From assembly GCA_019239975.1 (NCBI GenBank), contig JAFAZE010000086.1, positions 1 through 45,455 of the forward strand: a stretch of 45,455 nucleotides of DNA, written 5' to 3'. Positions 24,942 to 32,607 of this stretch are shown here, piece by piece (within the stretch, counting starts at the first letter, position 1; the number at the start of each line of letters is the position of its first letter). This stretch comes from Streptosporangiaceae bacterium. GTDB taxonomy: Bacteria; Actinomycetota; Actinomycetes; Streptosporangiales; Streptosporangiaceae. A model generated the notes under the pieces. The model saw nothing but the letters and a program-made list of their open reading frames with translations, was not told the DNA's origin and did not search any database. The position numbers and the translations under genes are program-made.

Positions 24942-26338
24942 CGACCCGCCTCGCGGGCGGGCGCCTCGCTGGGTTCCACCGCCGGGGCAGGGGCGGGGAC
25001 GGTGGGCGCCGTAGCCGCGGCAGGCGGGGAGGCGGGGGCCGGCGCTGGCGCGGGCGCGGGGGCCGGCATGAGCCGTGCCGAGACTACATACGCGACGACG
25101 ACCGCCACTATCACCAGCGGCATGACGGCGATTCCGTCCGAGAACAGCAGCAGGGTGGCCAGCAACACCGACGTCAGCGGGAGTGAGAGCATGACGACGG
25201 ACATCGCGCCGATTCCCATCGCCACAGCCGGCACCATGGGCAGGCCGGGCAGGTGCGACAGCGCGATGCCGCCCGCCGCGCCGAGATACAGCGCCGGGAA
25301 CGTCGGCCCGCCGCGAAAGCCGCTCAGCGACACGCCGTATGCGATGCCCTTGCATGTGATCAGCAGGACCAGCGCCCCCACCGAGTAACTGGCCGCGTGG
25401 CTGATCAGCGGATCAAGCCCGTTCTGCCCGGAGAACAGCACGTCGGACGAACTCTTCCCGGTTTCCTCCCCGTAGGCGACCGCCAGGCCCCCGATGGCCA
25501 GGCCGGCGACCGGCAGGGCTACCAGCACCCACCGCTCGGCATGCGGCCGGAGAAGAAGCGCGAGCCGCCGGATCGCCGTGCCCACGAACGGCGCCGCGAC
25601 CCCGATGACCAGCGCCCAGCCGAATTCCGCGATGTTGGGCCGCGTGAAATGCGGCAGGTTCGGTATCGAGAGCGAAAACGTGCCGAGCCCGGTCCACGCG
25701 TCCAGGCCGACGAAGATCAGGGCTCCCACCCCGGACGCCAGCAGTCCGGGCACCAGCACGACGGCCAGCATCGGGCCGCCCAGGCCGGAGGCCTCCATGA
25801 GGAGGAACGCACTCAGAATCGGCGAGCCGAACAGCGTGCTGATGGCGGCGAAGCTGCCCGCCGCGGCCACCACCGCGCTGGCCTGCGCGGGCATGTCGCG
25901 CCTGGCGAGCCGCACGGCCAGCACCGCCAGGCCGCCGCCGAGCGCGATCAGCGGCGCCTCCGGGCCGAGCACGACCCCGAACACCAGGGTGGCCAGCGCG
26001 GCGAGCAGCACGCCCGGAAGCTCGGCCGGCGCGGGGGCGCCATGAGCCTTGAACCCATCGGCGGGCGAGTGGCCGCCTCTGCCGGGCAGGTACCGGATGG
26101 CCGGGCCGGCCAGCAGCCCCGCCACCACCAGCATCGGAAGCGGCCACCACGGCGGCTCACCGTGAAAGCCGAGCCCGTCCGGAAGGTGTGTGAAGACCTG
26201 GCCCTGCAGGTAGTTGACCAGCTCGAAGAAGCCGTACGCGGCCGCGGAGACGGGCGCGCCGAGCAGGGCGGCGAGGACCAGGAGCCTCAGGTAGTTCCTG
26301 GACCGCAGCAGCGTCTGCGGATCGGCCGGCGTACTCAT
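24938..26338 (-). CDS. ClC-family chloride channel or antiporter
   Basis: 466 residues with about ten membrane segments. GVVLGPEAPLIALGGGLAVL is the ClC selectivity/gating motif: the gating Glu is kept (PEAP for the usual REGP). GVSLSGFRGGPTFPALYLGAAGG corresponds to the second conserved loop, GxFxP. Start ATG 26338 matches the family start; the frame continues upstream to 26410 without similarity. The last 50 residues are an (AP)n-rich cytoplasmic tail. Whether it is a channel or a Cl-/H+ antiporter is not decided by sequence. It is coupled to cydD by an ATGA overlap, an arrangement I do not know from other cyd operons. Confidence 0.85.
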   Translation of the reverse strand: MSTPADPQTLLRSRNYLRLLVLAALLGAPVSAAAYGFFELVNYLQGQVFTHLPDGLGFHGEPPWWPLPMLVVAGLLAGPAIRYLPGRGGHSPADGFKAHGAPAPAELPGVLLAALATLVFGVVLGPEAPLIALGGGLAVLAVRLARRDMPAQASAVVAAAGSFAAISTLFGSPILSAFLLMEASGLGGPMLAVVLVPGLLASGVGALIFVGLDAWTGLGTFSLSIPNLPHFTRPNIAEFGWALVIGVAAPFVGTAIRRLALLLRPHAERWVLVALPVAGLAIGGLAVAYGEETGKSSSDVLFSGQNGLDPLISHAASYSVGALVLLITCKGIAYGVSLSGFRGGPTFPALYLGAAGGIALSHLPGLPMVPAVAMGIGAMSVVMLSLPLTSVLLATLLLFSDGIAVMPLVIVAVVVAYVVSARLMPAPAPAPAPAPASPPAAATAPTVPAPAPAVEPSEAPAREAGR

Positions 26339-26373
26339 CCGGCCATCGTCCGCCGCGCCGCCCCCCATACACC

Positions 26374-26393
26374 TCACCCCGCCAGGGGGAAGT
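26374..26393 (+). promoter_or_regulatory. TCACCC element between clc and ion-channel genes
   Basis: TCACCCCGCCAGGGGGAAGT at 26374-26393; the second half is GGGGGA rather than GRGTGA. It is 34 nt before ATG 26428 on the plus strand and 35 nt from the divergent ClC start at 26338, so it could serve both units. Confidence 0.45.
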
Positions 26394-26427
26394 TCGCCGC
26401 GGGCGCGCAAGCGGACAATTCATCAGC

Positions 26428-27138
26428 ATGATCAGCGCAGGCGGCGAGCCCGAGCCGGATGTGGTGCCCGGACGTCCCACCCCGGTCCCCGGCCGCCGCC
26501 TCGTTCCCGGCGCGCGGTACGGGCTGCTGCTGCTCCTGCTGGTCGCGACCTACCTGCTCTCCGCGTTCACCACGGGCTCGGCGGTCAACGCTGTCCAGAT
26601 CGTGGTGTTCGTGGCGACGCTGCTGCTCGCGCTGCGCAACTCGCTGGTGGCCAGGTGGGTCGCGCGCCTGCTTGTCACCGTCGTGCTGATCGGCTCGGCG
26701 GTCGCGTTCGGGCTGGTGCTGGCCCAGCCTTCCAGCGGCGCGGTCGGCGCGGCACAGATCTGGACCGGGCTGGTCCTGCTCGCCACGGTCGTGGCCATCG
26801 TGCGCCGCATCCTGGCCAGTTCGTCGGTTACCCTGCAGAGCATCTACGGCGCCCTCAGCGCCTACATGATCATCGGGCTGATGTTCGCGGCCTTCTACGG
26901 GGCGATGGACCACTTGAGCGCCGGGGCGTTCTTCGCCAACGGGCAACCCGGAGACGCCAGGACGTTCCAGTACTTCAGCTTCACCACGCTGACGACGCTG
27001 GGCTACGGCGACTTCACGGCCGCGAGCAACGCCGGCCGCGCGGTCGCCGTCATGGAGGCGATGGCGGGCCAGATCTTCCTCGCGACGCTCGTGGCCAGGC
27101 TGGTCTCCGCGTTCCGGCCGTCGGAGCCACGCCGGTAG
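26428..27138 (+). CDS. Two-pore-helix (Ion_trans_2-type) potassium channel-like protein
   Basis: 236 residues with several N-terminal hydrophobic segments (about 30-125) and a C-terminal pore: FQYFSFTTLTTLGYGDFTAA, whose TTLGYGDF is the K+ selectivity filter, followed by a last helix (VAVMEAMAGQIFLATLVARLVSAF). No RCK/TrkA ligand-binding domain follows, so gating is probably by voltage or none. The six-helix-like layout without a charged S4 resembles a common actinobacterial group. It is divergent from clc, and together they could balance charge movements; this is inference. Confidence 0.82.
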   Translation: MISAGGEPEPDVVPGRPTPVPGRRLVPGARYGLLLLLLVATYLLSAFTTGSAVNAVQIVVFVATLLLALRNSLVARWVARLLVTVVLIGSAVAFGLVLAQPSSGAVGAAQIWTGLVLLATVVAIVRRILASSSVTLQSIYGALSAYMIIGLMFAAFYGAMDHLSAGAFFANGQPGDARTFQYFSFTTLTTLGYGDFTAASNAGRAVAVMEAMAGQIFLATLVARLVSAFRPSEPRR

Positions 27139-27148
27139 GTACCCGGCG

Positions 27149-28621
27149 TCAGACGCCCTCGACCGCCTCCAGCCGCCCCGAGCGCACCGCTCCCACGAAC
27201 TGCTCGTAGTCCCGCTCGTTCTGATCCGCGTACGCGGCCGAGAAGTCGGTGACGGACCGGTCGAACGCGTCGCCGTCGCCCAGACAGGCGGCGATGGCGA
27301 CCGGGTCCCCGGACCTGGCGTGCGCCCGGGCGAGGGTCCAGCCGCAGATGCCCGCGTAGTAGCCGAGCCCGAGCGGAACCATCGACTCGACCACGGGCGA
27401 GCCCTTCATGTCGCGAAGCTGGCGCCAGTAGAAGTGGCGGTGCACGTCGAGCCCCTTCGTCCAGCCGAGGAAGATGTCGCTGGCCGCCTGCATCATCCGC
27501 TGGCCCTGCACCACCCGCTCGCCGTGCTGCTGGTACCTGCTCTTAACCAGGTGTTCCTCGAGCACCGAGGCCGTGGCCTCCTTCATCTGCAGGAACAGCG
27601 GGTCGCGGGCGTCCCGTCCCTGGAGCAGGGCGATGAACGCCCGGGTGCCGACGCTGCCCACCCCGACGACCTTGCGGGCCACGTCCACGATCTCGAAGCG
27701 CTCCAGCAGGTGCCGCCGGTCGTCTTGCAGCGTGGCCTGGTACCGGCGGAACTGGTCGCGGATCACGTGCTCCACCTCCCCGGGCGACAGGCCGTACATC
27801 GTGCGCAGCTCACGCTCGGGGACGACGACCGGCGGCTGGCTGACGATCCGGTACCGCCCGTCGACGACCTCGGCGAGCTTCGACAGCGCCTGCAGGCTGT
27901 CGCGGGTGTGCGCCTTCTCGCGCGTCTTCTCAGCCACCTTCGCCGCCCGCTTCGCGGCCTTGTCCCTCTTCTTCGCCTTCTTTCCCTTCTTCCCCTGCCC
28001 CTTCGCCGTCTCGGCCACCGCGCCGCGGATGCCCCGCATGAGCTCGTCCTCGTCCAGGCTCGCATACCACACGTCCATCGTCCGCATCTGCGCGAACGTC
28101 GCCATCGCCTCCCGGTACGCCCGCACCGAGGCCATCGCCGGCACCCGGGTGTCCGCCTTCGGGAAACCGTTGTTGCGCGCGGCGATCGTGAAGCTCGCCG
28201 CCATCCGCTTGACGTCGTACTCGAACGGCCCGGGCAGCGTCTCGTCGAAGTCGTTCAGGTCGAACAGCAGCCTCCGCTCGGGCGAGGCGAACAGCCCGAA
28301 ATTCGACAGGTGCGCGTCGCCGCAGAGCTGCGCCTCGAGCCCGGCCGCCGGGGTGTCCTTCAGGTCCGCGGCCATGATCTTGGCCGCACCCCGGTAGAAG
28401 GTGAACGGTGAGACCATCATCCGGCCGTGCCGGACCGGCACCAGGTCCGGCTCCCGGGTCAGATTCTGCGCCTCGAGCAGGGCCACCGGGTCGGGCCGGT
28501 CCACGGCGGGTCTCCACCCCGAATGGATGGACGGAGGTGTCAGCCCGGCGGCGTCCCTGCCCCTCGCTACGCGATCATCAATGCTCGGGTGCGCTAGCTC
28601 TTCCACCGTCTGCGCTGGCAT
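27149..28621 (-). CDS. DUF2252 protein
   Basis: 490 residues. ATG 28621 follows AGGAGG at eight bases; the GTG at 28630 is rejected. Seen: DPVALLEAQNLTREPDLVPV, RHGRMMVSPFTFYRGAAKIM, LCGDAHLSNFGLFASPERRL, FDLNDFDETLPGPFEYDVKR, which are the family hallmarks and resemble an aminoglycoside-phosphotransferase/kinase-like fold (GDAHLSNFG as catalytic loop HxxN, FDLNDFD as metal-binding DxD). A Lys-rich insert (KGQGKKGKKAKKRDKAAKRA, about 198-217) is characteristic of the actinobacterial branch. The function is not established to my knowledge. It ends 10 bp after the convergent ion-channel gene and diverges from the formylglycine-enzyme gene, with the dyad at 28685 between them. Confidence 0.85.
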   Translation of the reverse strand: MPAQTVEELAHPSIDDRVARGRDAAGLTPPSIHSGWRPAVDRPDPVALLEAQNLTREPDLVPVRHGRMMVSPFTFYRGAAKIMAADLKDTPAAGLEAQLCGDAHLSNFGLFASPERRLLFDLNDFDETLPGPFEYDVKRMAASFTIAARNNGFPKADTRVPAMASVRAYREAMATFAQMRTMDVWYASLDEDELMRGIRGAVAETAKGQGKKGKKAKKRDKAAKRAAKVAEKTREKAHTRDSLQALSKLAEVVDGRYRIVSQPPVVVPERELRTMYGLSPGEVEHVIRDQFRRYQATLQDDRRHLLERFEIVDVARKVVGVGSVGTRAFIALLQGRDARDPLFLQMKEATASVLEEHLVKSRYQQHGERVVQGQRMMQAASDIFLGWTKGLDVHRHFYWRQLRDMKGSPVVESMVPLGLGYYAGICGWTLARAHARSGDPVAIAACLGDGDAFDRSVTDFSAAYADQNERDYEQFVGAVRSGRLEAVEGV

Positions 28622-28684
28622 CCGCCCCACCTCCTGCGTCTGATCGGGACCGGGGTATCGTGCGGCACGGTGACCGGGGGGACA

Positions 28685-28704
28685 TCACCCGTTCGGTGTG
28701 ATTT
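28685..28704 (+). promoter_or_regulatory. TCACCC dyad between DUF2252 and formylglycine-enzyme genes
   Basis: TCACCCGTTCGGTGTGATTT at 28685-28704; the dyad form is ATCACCC-GTTCG-GTGTGAT. It lies 41 nt before ATG 28746 and about 63 nt from the DUF2252 start, so it may control both. A second TCACCG-type half follows at 28705-28720. Confidence 0.55.
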
Positions 28705-28745
28705 CACCGCGACATCACCGGCCTACGGTCGGAGCCGTGCGCGGT

Positions 28746-29699
28746 ATGGCGTGGGTGCCCGGCGGGTTCTTCACGATGGGGTCGGAGGAGTTCTACCGTG
28801 AGGAGGCTCCCCGGCGGCGGGTGAGCGTCGACGGGTTCTGGATCGACGAGCACCCGGTGACCGTGGCGGAGTTCGGCCGGTTCGCCGCCGCGACCGGCTA
28901 TGTCACCGAGGCCGAGCGGGCACCGCTGCCGGACGACTACCCGGAGGCCGACCCCGGCTTGCTCGTGGCCGGCTCGCTGGTGTTCACGCAGCCGCCCGGG
29001 CCGGTGGACCTGCGCGACGTCCGCAACTGGTGGTCGTGGACGCCCGGTGCGGACTGGCGGCATCCTTGGGGACCCGGCAGCACGGTGGCCGGCCGGGACC
29101 GCCATCCGGTCACCCACGTCGCGCACGGAGACGCCCTGGCCTATGCGGCGTGGGCGGGCAAGGAGCTGCCGACCGAGGCGGAGTGGGAACGGGCCGCGCG
29201 GGGCGGGCTGGAGGGCGCCGCCTATCCGTGGGGCGATGAGTTCACCCCCGGAGGACGGTTCATGGCCAACACCTGGCAGGGCCGGTTCCCGTGGGAGAAC
29301 CTTGCCAGCGACGGGTACGAGCGAACCTCCCCGGTGAAGTCCTTCCCGCCCAACGGATACGGCCTCTATGACATGGCGGGCAACGTGTGGGAGTGGACGG
29401 CGGACTTCTACGCCATCCGCCGGGCAGCCGGAAGCACCCATTCCTGCTGCGTACCGCACAACCCGAGGGTGACGTCGTACGACGGCCGGACCGGCGCGGG
29501 CCAGCCCGGCGGCCACATCCCGCGGATGGTCATCAAGGGCGGGTCACACCTGTGCGCGCCCAGCTACTGCCTGCGTTACCGTCCGGCCGCGCGGCAGCCC
29601 GAAAGCGTGGACACCGCCACCAGTCACATCGGCTTCCGCTGCGTCGTGCGCCCGGGCTCACCCCGGCCGGCCGAGACCACCGTCGGGCCCCAGTCGTAG
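28746..29699 (+). CDS. Formylglycine-generating enzyme (sulfatase-modifying factor)
   Basis: 317 residues of the SUMF1/FGE-sulfatase fold. MAWVPGGFFTMGS at the start, GFWIDEHPVTVAEFGRF, LPTEAEWERAARGG, NVWEWTADFY and FRCVV at the end are standard. The copper-binding active-site cysteines are present in GSHLCAPSYCLRYRPAAR (Cys270 and Cys275 by this start), matching the two catalytic cysteines of the Streptomyces and human enzymes, so it should be active. It oxidises the Cys of CxPxR motifs in type I sulfatases to formylglycine. The only CxPxR protein in the window is the sulfatase at 32608-34965. The start may also be GTG 28737. Its 3' end overlaps the convergent RDD gene by 76 bp. Confidence 0.88.
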   Translation: MAWVPGGFFTMGSEEFYREEAPRRRVSVDGFWIDEHPVTVAEFGRFAAATGYVTEAERAPLPDDYPEADPGLLVAGSLVFTQPPGPVDLRDVRNWWSWTPGADWRHPWGPGSTVAGRDRHPVTHVAHGDALAYAAWAGKELPTEAEWERAARGGLEGAAYPWGDEFTPGGRFMANTWQGRFPWENLASDGYERTSPVKSFPPNGYGLYDMAGNVWEWTADFYAIRRAAGSTHSCCVPHNPRVTSYDGRTGAGQPGGHIPRMVIKGGSHLCAPSYCLRYRPAARQPESVDTATSHIGFRCVVRPGSPRPAETTVGPQS

Positions 29700-30241
29700 A
29701 TCACCGACGTGCGAAGAATGACGTCGGCCACGGACCGGTTGGCCCGGCTCACCGCGACCCAGAGGATCCCGATCGGGAACAGGACGCATATCGCAGCGCG
29801 GAGGACCGCGCCGGCCGGATGGAGCCGCTCCCCGCGGCGGTTCACCACCCGCAGGCCGAACAGGACGTCACCCCAGGTCCGGCCCAACGCCGTCCATTCG
29901 GCCGACAGGTAGGCGAACAGCACCACGCCGCCGGCGAACAGAACCCACCCGCTGGGCACGACCGGGAAACGGAAACGCGCCGGCCTCAACAGGAAAAGGA
30001 CCAGGCTCCAGGCGCCGTAACCGGCGGCCAGGACGGCGGCCACGATCACGAAATCGGCCGCGCTGGCCAGCATTCTGCTGACGATCCCGGCCCGGTGTCC
30101 CTGATACGGGCGCGCCTCGCTCGGCATCGCCGAAACCCGCAGCAGCGGGCGAGCTGCTCTGGGCGCCAGCCCATCGGCGCTCTGGCTATGCGCGAGGCTC
30201 GTGTCGCTCACCGTCGGACCCAGCGTTTCCGGCGCTGTCAT
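29624..30241 (-). CDS. RDD-family membrane protein
   Basis: About 205 residues. A 60-residue cytoplasmic lead is followed by the RDD pattern: GIVSRMLASAADFVIVAAVL (first helix with R and D), a second helix near VVPSGWVLFAGGVVLFAYLS, then EWTALGRTWGDVLFGLRVVN and the last helix FPIGILWVAVSRANRSVADVI. RDD proteins are small membrane proteins, a few linked to ion or compatible-solute transport. The start ATG 30241 (AGGGG just upstream) overlaps the preceding gene by 56 bp; ATG 30127 is the alternative without overlap. The 3' end overlaps FGE on the other strand. Confidence 0.75.
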   Translation of the reverse strand: MTAPETLGPTVSDTSLAHSQSADGLAPRAARPLLRVSAMPSEARPYQGHRAGIVSRMLASAADFVIVAAVLAAGYGAWSLVLFLLRPARFRFPVVPSGWVLFAGGVVLFAYLSAEWTALGRTWGDVLFGLRVVNRRGERLHPAGAVLRAAICVLFPIGILWVAVSRANRSVADVILRTSVIYDWGPTVVSAGRGEPGRTTQRKPM

Positions 30242-30923
30242 GCGCCCCTGGAGCAACTGTCTGCCGCGGACGCCGCCGCAGGAGGGCCTTGTCCACGATC
30301 CTGCCCAGCCGTTCGTCGGCGGCGATGCTCTGCATCCGCATGCCGCGAACGGTGTCGGAGGTGATCGAGCCCGTCGATGACCGGATGATCTCCGGGAGAT
30401 CCACTTCCTCGATGATGTACCGGGCGATCCCCGCGACGTCGATTCGCTGCATGATCGCGTCGATATCGATCCGCGCCGCTATCTCGTTCACGTCCACCCG
30501 GTCCAGCACGCGCTCGAGGTCGACATCGCTGACGATGGCGTTCAGGTCGACGTGGTCGGCCACCAGCGTCGCAACGTCGATCTGGTCCAGCACCACCGTG
30601 GTGACCTCCGGAACCAGACCAAGGACGGCCCCGGTCGCGGCCGATGTCAGCGCGACGCGCTCGCGCCGGCCGCGCTCCGCGGTCTCGCGTAGCCGTGCGC
30701 GCAGCCCGGTCCGTTCGGAAATCGATACAGCGGAGCGCACGATCCCGGCCACGGGTGCGGCGGCCGGCCCGAGCAGCGGCTCCCCGCGGCGGGCCAGGAC
30801 CCGGGCGAACCCGGCGGCGCTGACGCCGAGACCGATCGCGAGGTCGGCGGCCGCGAGCATCTTGCTGTCGCCTTGCCGCGCGTATGTCCACGGCACGGGC
30901 AGTGAACGCCGCTGCTCGGGCAC
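30186..30923 (-). CDS. Protein with nine-residue VDxxxIxxR tandem repeats
   Basis: 245 residues starting at GTG 30923 behind AAGGGA. Residues about 1-110 are Ala/Arg-rich and helical, with a hydrophobic stretch near 95-110. Residues 115-182 are a striking series of near-identical nine-residue units: VDLNAIVSD, VDLERVLDR, VDVNEIAAR, IDIDAIMQR, then IDVAGIARY and, after a short insert, VDLPEIIRS. An alternating hydrophobic/acidic pattern with Ile at position six could fold as a solenoid or lie flat on a membrane. I recognise the pattern as recurring beside RDD genes in actinobacteria but know no function. It overlaps the RDD gene by 56 bp, suggesting one complex. Confidence 0.7.
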   Translation of the reverse strand: MPEQRRSLPVPWTYARQGDSKMLAAADLAIGLGVSAAGFARVLARRGEPLLGPAAAPVAGIVRSAVSISERTGLRARLRETAERGRRERVALTSAATGAVLGLVPEVTTVVLDQIDVATLVADHVDLNAIVSDVDLERVLDRVDVNEIAARIDIDAIMQRIDVAGIARYIIEEVDLPEIIRSSTGSITSDTVRGMRMQSIAADERLGRIVDKALLRRRPRQTVAPGAHDSAGNAGSDGERHEPRA

Positions 30924-31045
30924 GTCGCATCCCTTCACGGGCCGGAGCCCTGTCTGGCCGTGTGCGCGGGCGCCGGCGTCCCCTCGCTCTCGCCGCCGGG
31001 CGCCCGCGAACGTGTTCATCCTGACCGCGCCGTGCCGGGAGCGCC

Positions 31046-31065
31046 TCACCCATCACGGATGAGGC
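31046..31065 (+). promoter_or_regulatory. TCACCC dyad between repeat-protein and membrane-protein genes
   Basis: TCACCCATCACGGATGAGGC at 31046-31065, within GCCTCACCC-ATCAC-GGATGAGGC, whose 9-bp arms differ at one position. It is 97 nt before GTG 31163 and 120 nt from the divergent GTG 30923. Confidence 0.6.
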
Positions 31066-31162
31066 TCGCCCAGATCATCCTGCACGGGGGAGGTGGCGGC
31101 CCGGCGGTGAGACCAGGATCGGAAGACGCTCATCACGCGACCATGCGCGAGGAGGTGATCCC

Positions 31163-32596
31163 GTGACACAAGAAGGCAACCGCGTGACCGGTACCGCCGG
31201 CGCCAAGGACGGCGCCGTGCCCCCGGCTCGGCCGGTGCCCCCCGGCGAGAACCAGAACCTCGTCCCGGAGGAGCGAACCGAGCTCGAGTCGCTGCGCAAG
31301 CAGGTGAGCGAGCTCCGCTCCCATCCGCCGCGGACCAGGCGCCGCATCGGCTGGCGCGCCCCGGTCGCCACGCTGCTGATCGTGCTCGGCTGCGTTCTCG
31401 CGCCTGTGTCGGTCATCGGGGTATGGAGCGCGAACCAGGTCTCGGATACGAACCGGTACGTGGCCAACATGACGCCGCTGATCCACGATCCGGCGATCCA
31501 GGGCGCGCTGACGGACAAGATCTCGAACCAGATCAACGCCCAGATCAACGTGCCCGCGCTGGCCAAGCAGGCCGCGGCCGAGCTGAACGCCAGGGGCCTG
31601 ACGCGAATAGCCGCCCTGCTGCAGAGCTTCTCCGGGCAGATCGCCAGCGCGGTCCAGGGATTCATCCACAGCACGGTCGCGAGGGTCATAGCCAGCCCGG
31701 CGATGGCGAGCGCCTGGGTGACGGTGAACAGGATAGGTCACCAGGCGCTTGTCGCCGCGCTGTCCGGCCGGGGAAACGGCGCCATCACCACCAGCAACGG
31801 CCAGGTCGTGCTGAACCTGGGCCCGCTGATCACCGTCGCCAAGCAGGATCTGGTCAACGCGGGACTCACGATCGCCGGGAAGATCCCCAACGTCAACGCG
31901 ACCTTCCCGCTGTTCCCCTCCAAGGATCTGGTCAAGGCGCAGACCGGCTACCGGCTCGTCAACGACCTCAAGATCGTGCTGCCCATCCTGACGCTGCTGC
32001 TGCTTGCGGCGGGCGTCTACGTGGCCCGCCGGCGCCGGCGCGCGCTCATCGCCGCGAGCCTCGGGTTCGCGGCCTCCATGCTGATTCTCGGCATCGCGCT
32101 GCTGATCATCCGCGGCCAGTACCTGAACGCGGTACCGGCCGCCACCTTGCCGAGCGACGCCGCGGCGGCGGCGTTCGACATCCTCGTCCGGTTCATCCGG
32201 GAGGCGCTGCGCGCGCTGCTGCTCGTCGGCCTGATCGTTGCGGCCGGCGCCTTCATCACCGGGCCGTCGGCGGCCGCGGTGCGGATCCGTTCGTGGTTCA
32301 CCTCGGCTCTCGGCTGGATCCGGGGCAGCGCCGAGCATCGCGGCATCTCCGCGGGGCCGGCCGGCGAGTGGACGTACGCGCACCGGCGCGGTCTGCGGAC
32401 CGGCGCGGTGGCGTTGCTGGCCGTGATCTTCGTGTTCATCGGTCACCCGAGCGTCGCCGAGGTCATCTGGATCCTCGTCGTGCTCGTGGTCCTGCTCGGC
32501 CTGATCGAGCTGATCGGCAGGCCGCCAGCACCAGGCGTGGCCACGGAGTCGTCTCCGCCGCAGGCGCCTCCCCCGGCGGCATCGCCTACCGGCTGA
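31163..32596 (+). CDS. Large membrane protein of unknown function
   Basis: 477 residues. GTG 31163 follows GAGGAGG. An N-terminal cytoplasmic segment includes a short coiled coil (EERTELESLRKQVSELRS, about 36-53). A first transmembrane helix (VATLLIVLGCVLAPVSVIGV, about 68-87) is followed by about 180 extracytoplasmic residues rich in Gln, Asn and Ala (IQGALTDKISNQINAQINVP), then four to five helices from about 270 (IVLPILTLLLLAAGVYVARR, ALIAASLGFAASMLILGIAL, ALLLVGLIVAAGAFI, GAVALLAVIFVFI, IWILVVLVVLLGLIELIG) and a Pro-rich tail. I know similar proteins as uncharacterised actinobacterial membrane proteins. It faces away from the nine-residue-repeat gene, with the dyad between them. Confidence 0.7.
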   Translation: MTQEGNRVTGTAGAKDGAVPPARPVPPGENQNLVPEERTELESLRKQVSELRSHPPRTRRRIGWRAPVATLLIVLGCVLAPVSVIGVWSANQVSDTNRYVANMTPLIHDPAIQGALTDKISNQINAQINVPALAKQAAAELNARGLTRIAALLQSFSGQIASAVQGFIHSTVARVIASPAMASAWVTVNRIGHQALVAALSGRGNGAITTSNGQVVLNLGPLITVAKQDLVNAGLTIAGKIPNVNATFPLFPSKDLVKAQTGYRLVNDLKIVLPILTLLLLAAGVYVARRRRRALIAASLGFAASMLILGIALLIIRGQYLNAVPAATLPSDAAAAAFDILVRFIREALRALLLVGLIVAAGAFITGPSAAAVRIRSWFTSALGWIRGSAEHRGISAGPAGEWTYAHRRGLRTGAVALLAVIFVFIGHPSVAEVIWILVVLVVLLGLIELIGRPPAPGVATESSPPQAPPPAASPTG

Positions 32597-32607
32597 GCCG
32601 TGGCCCT

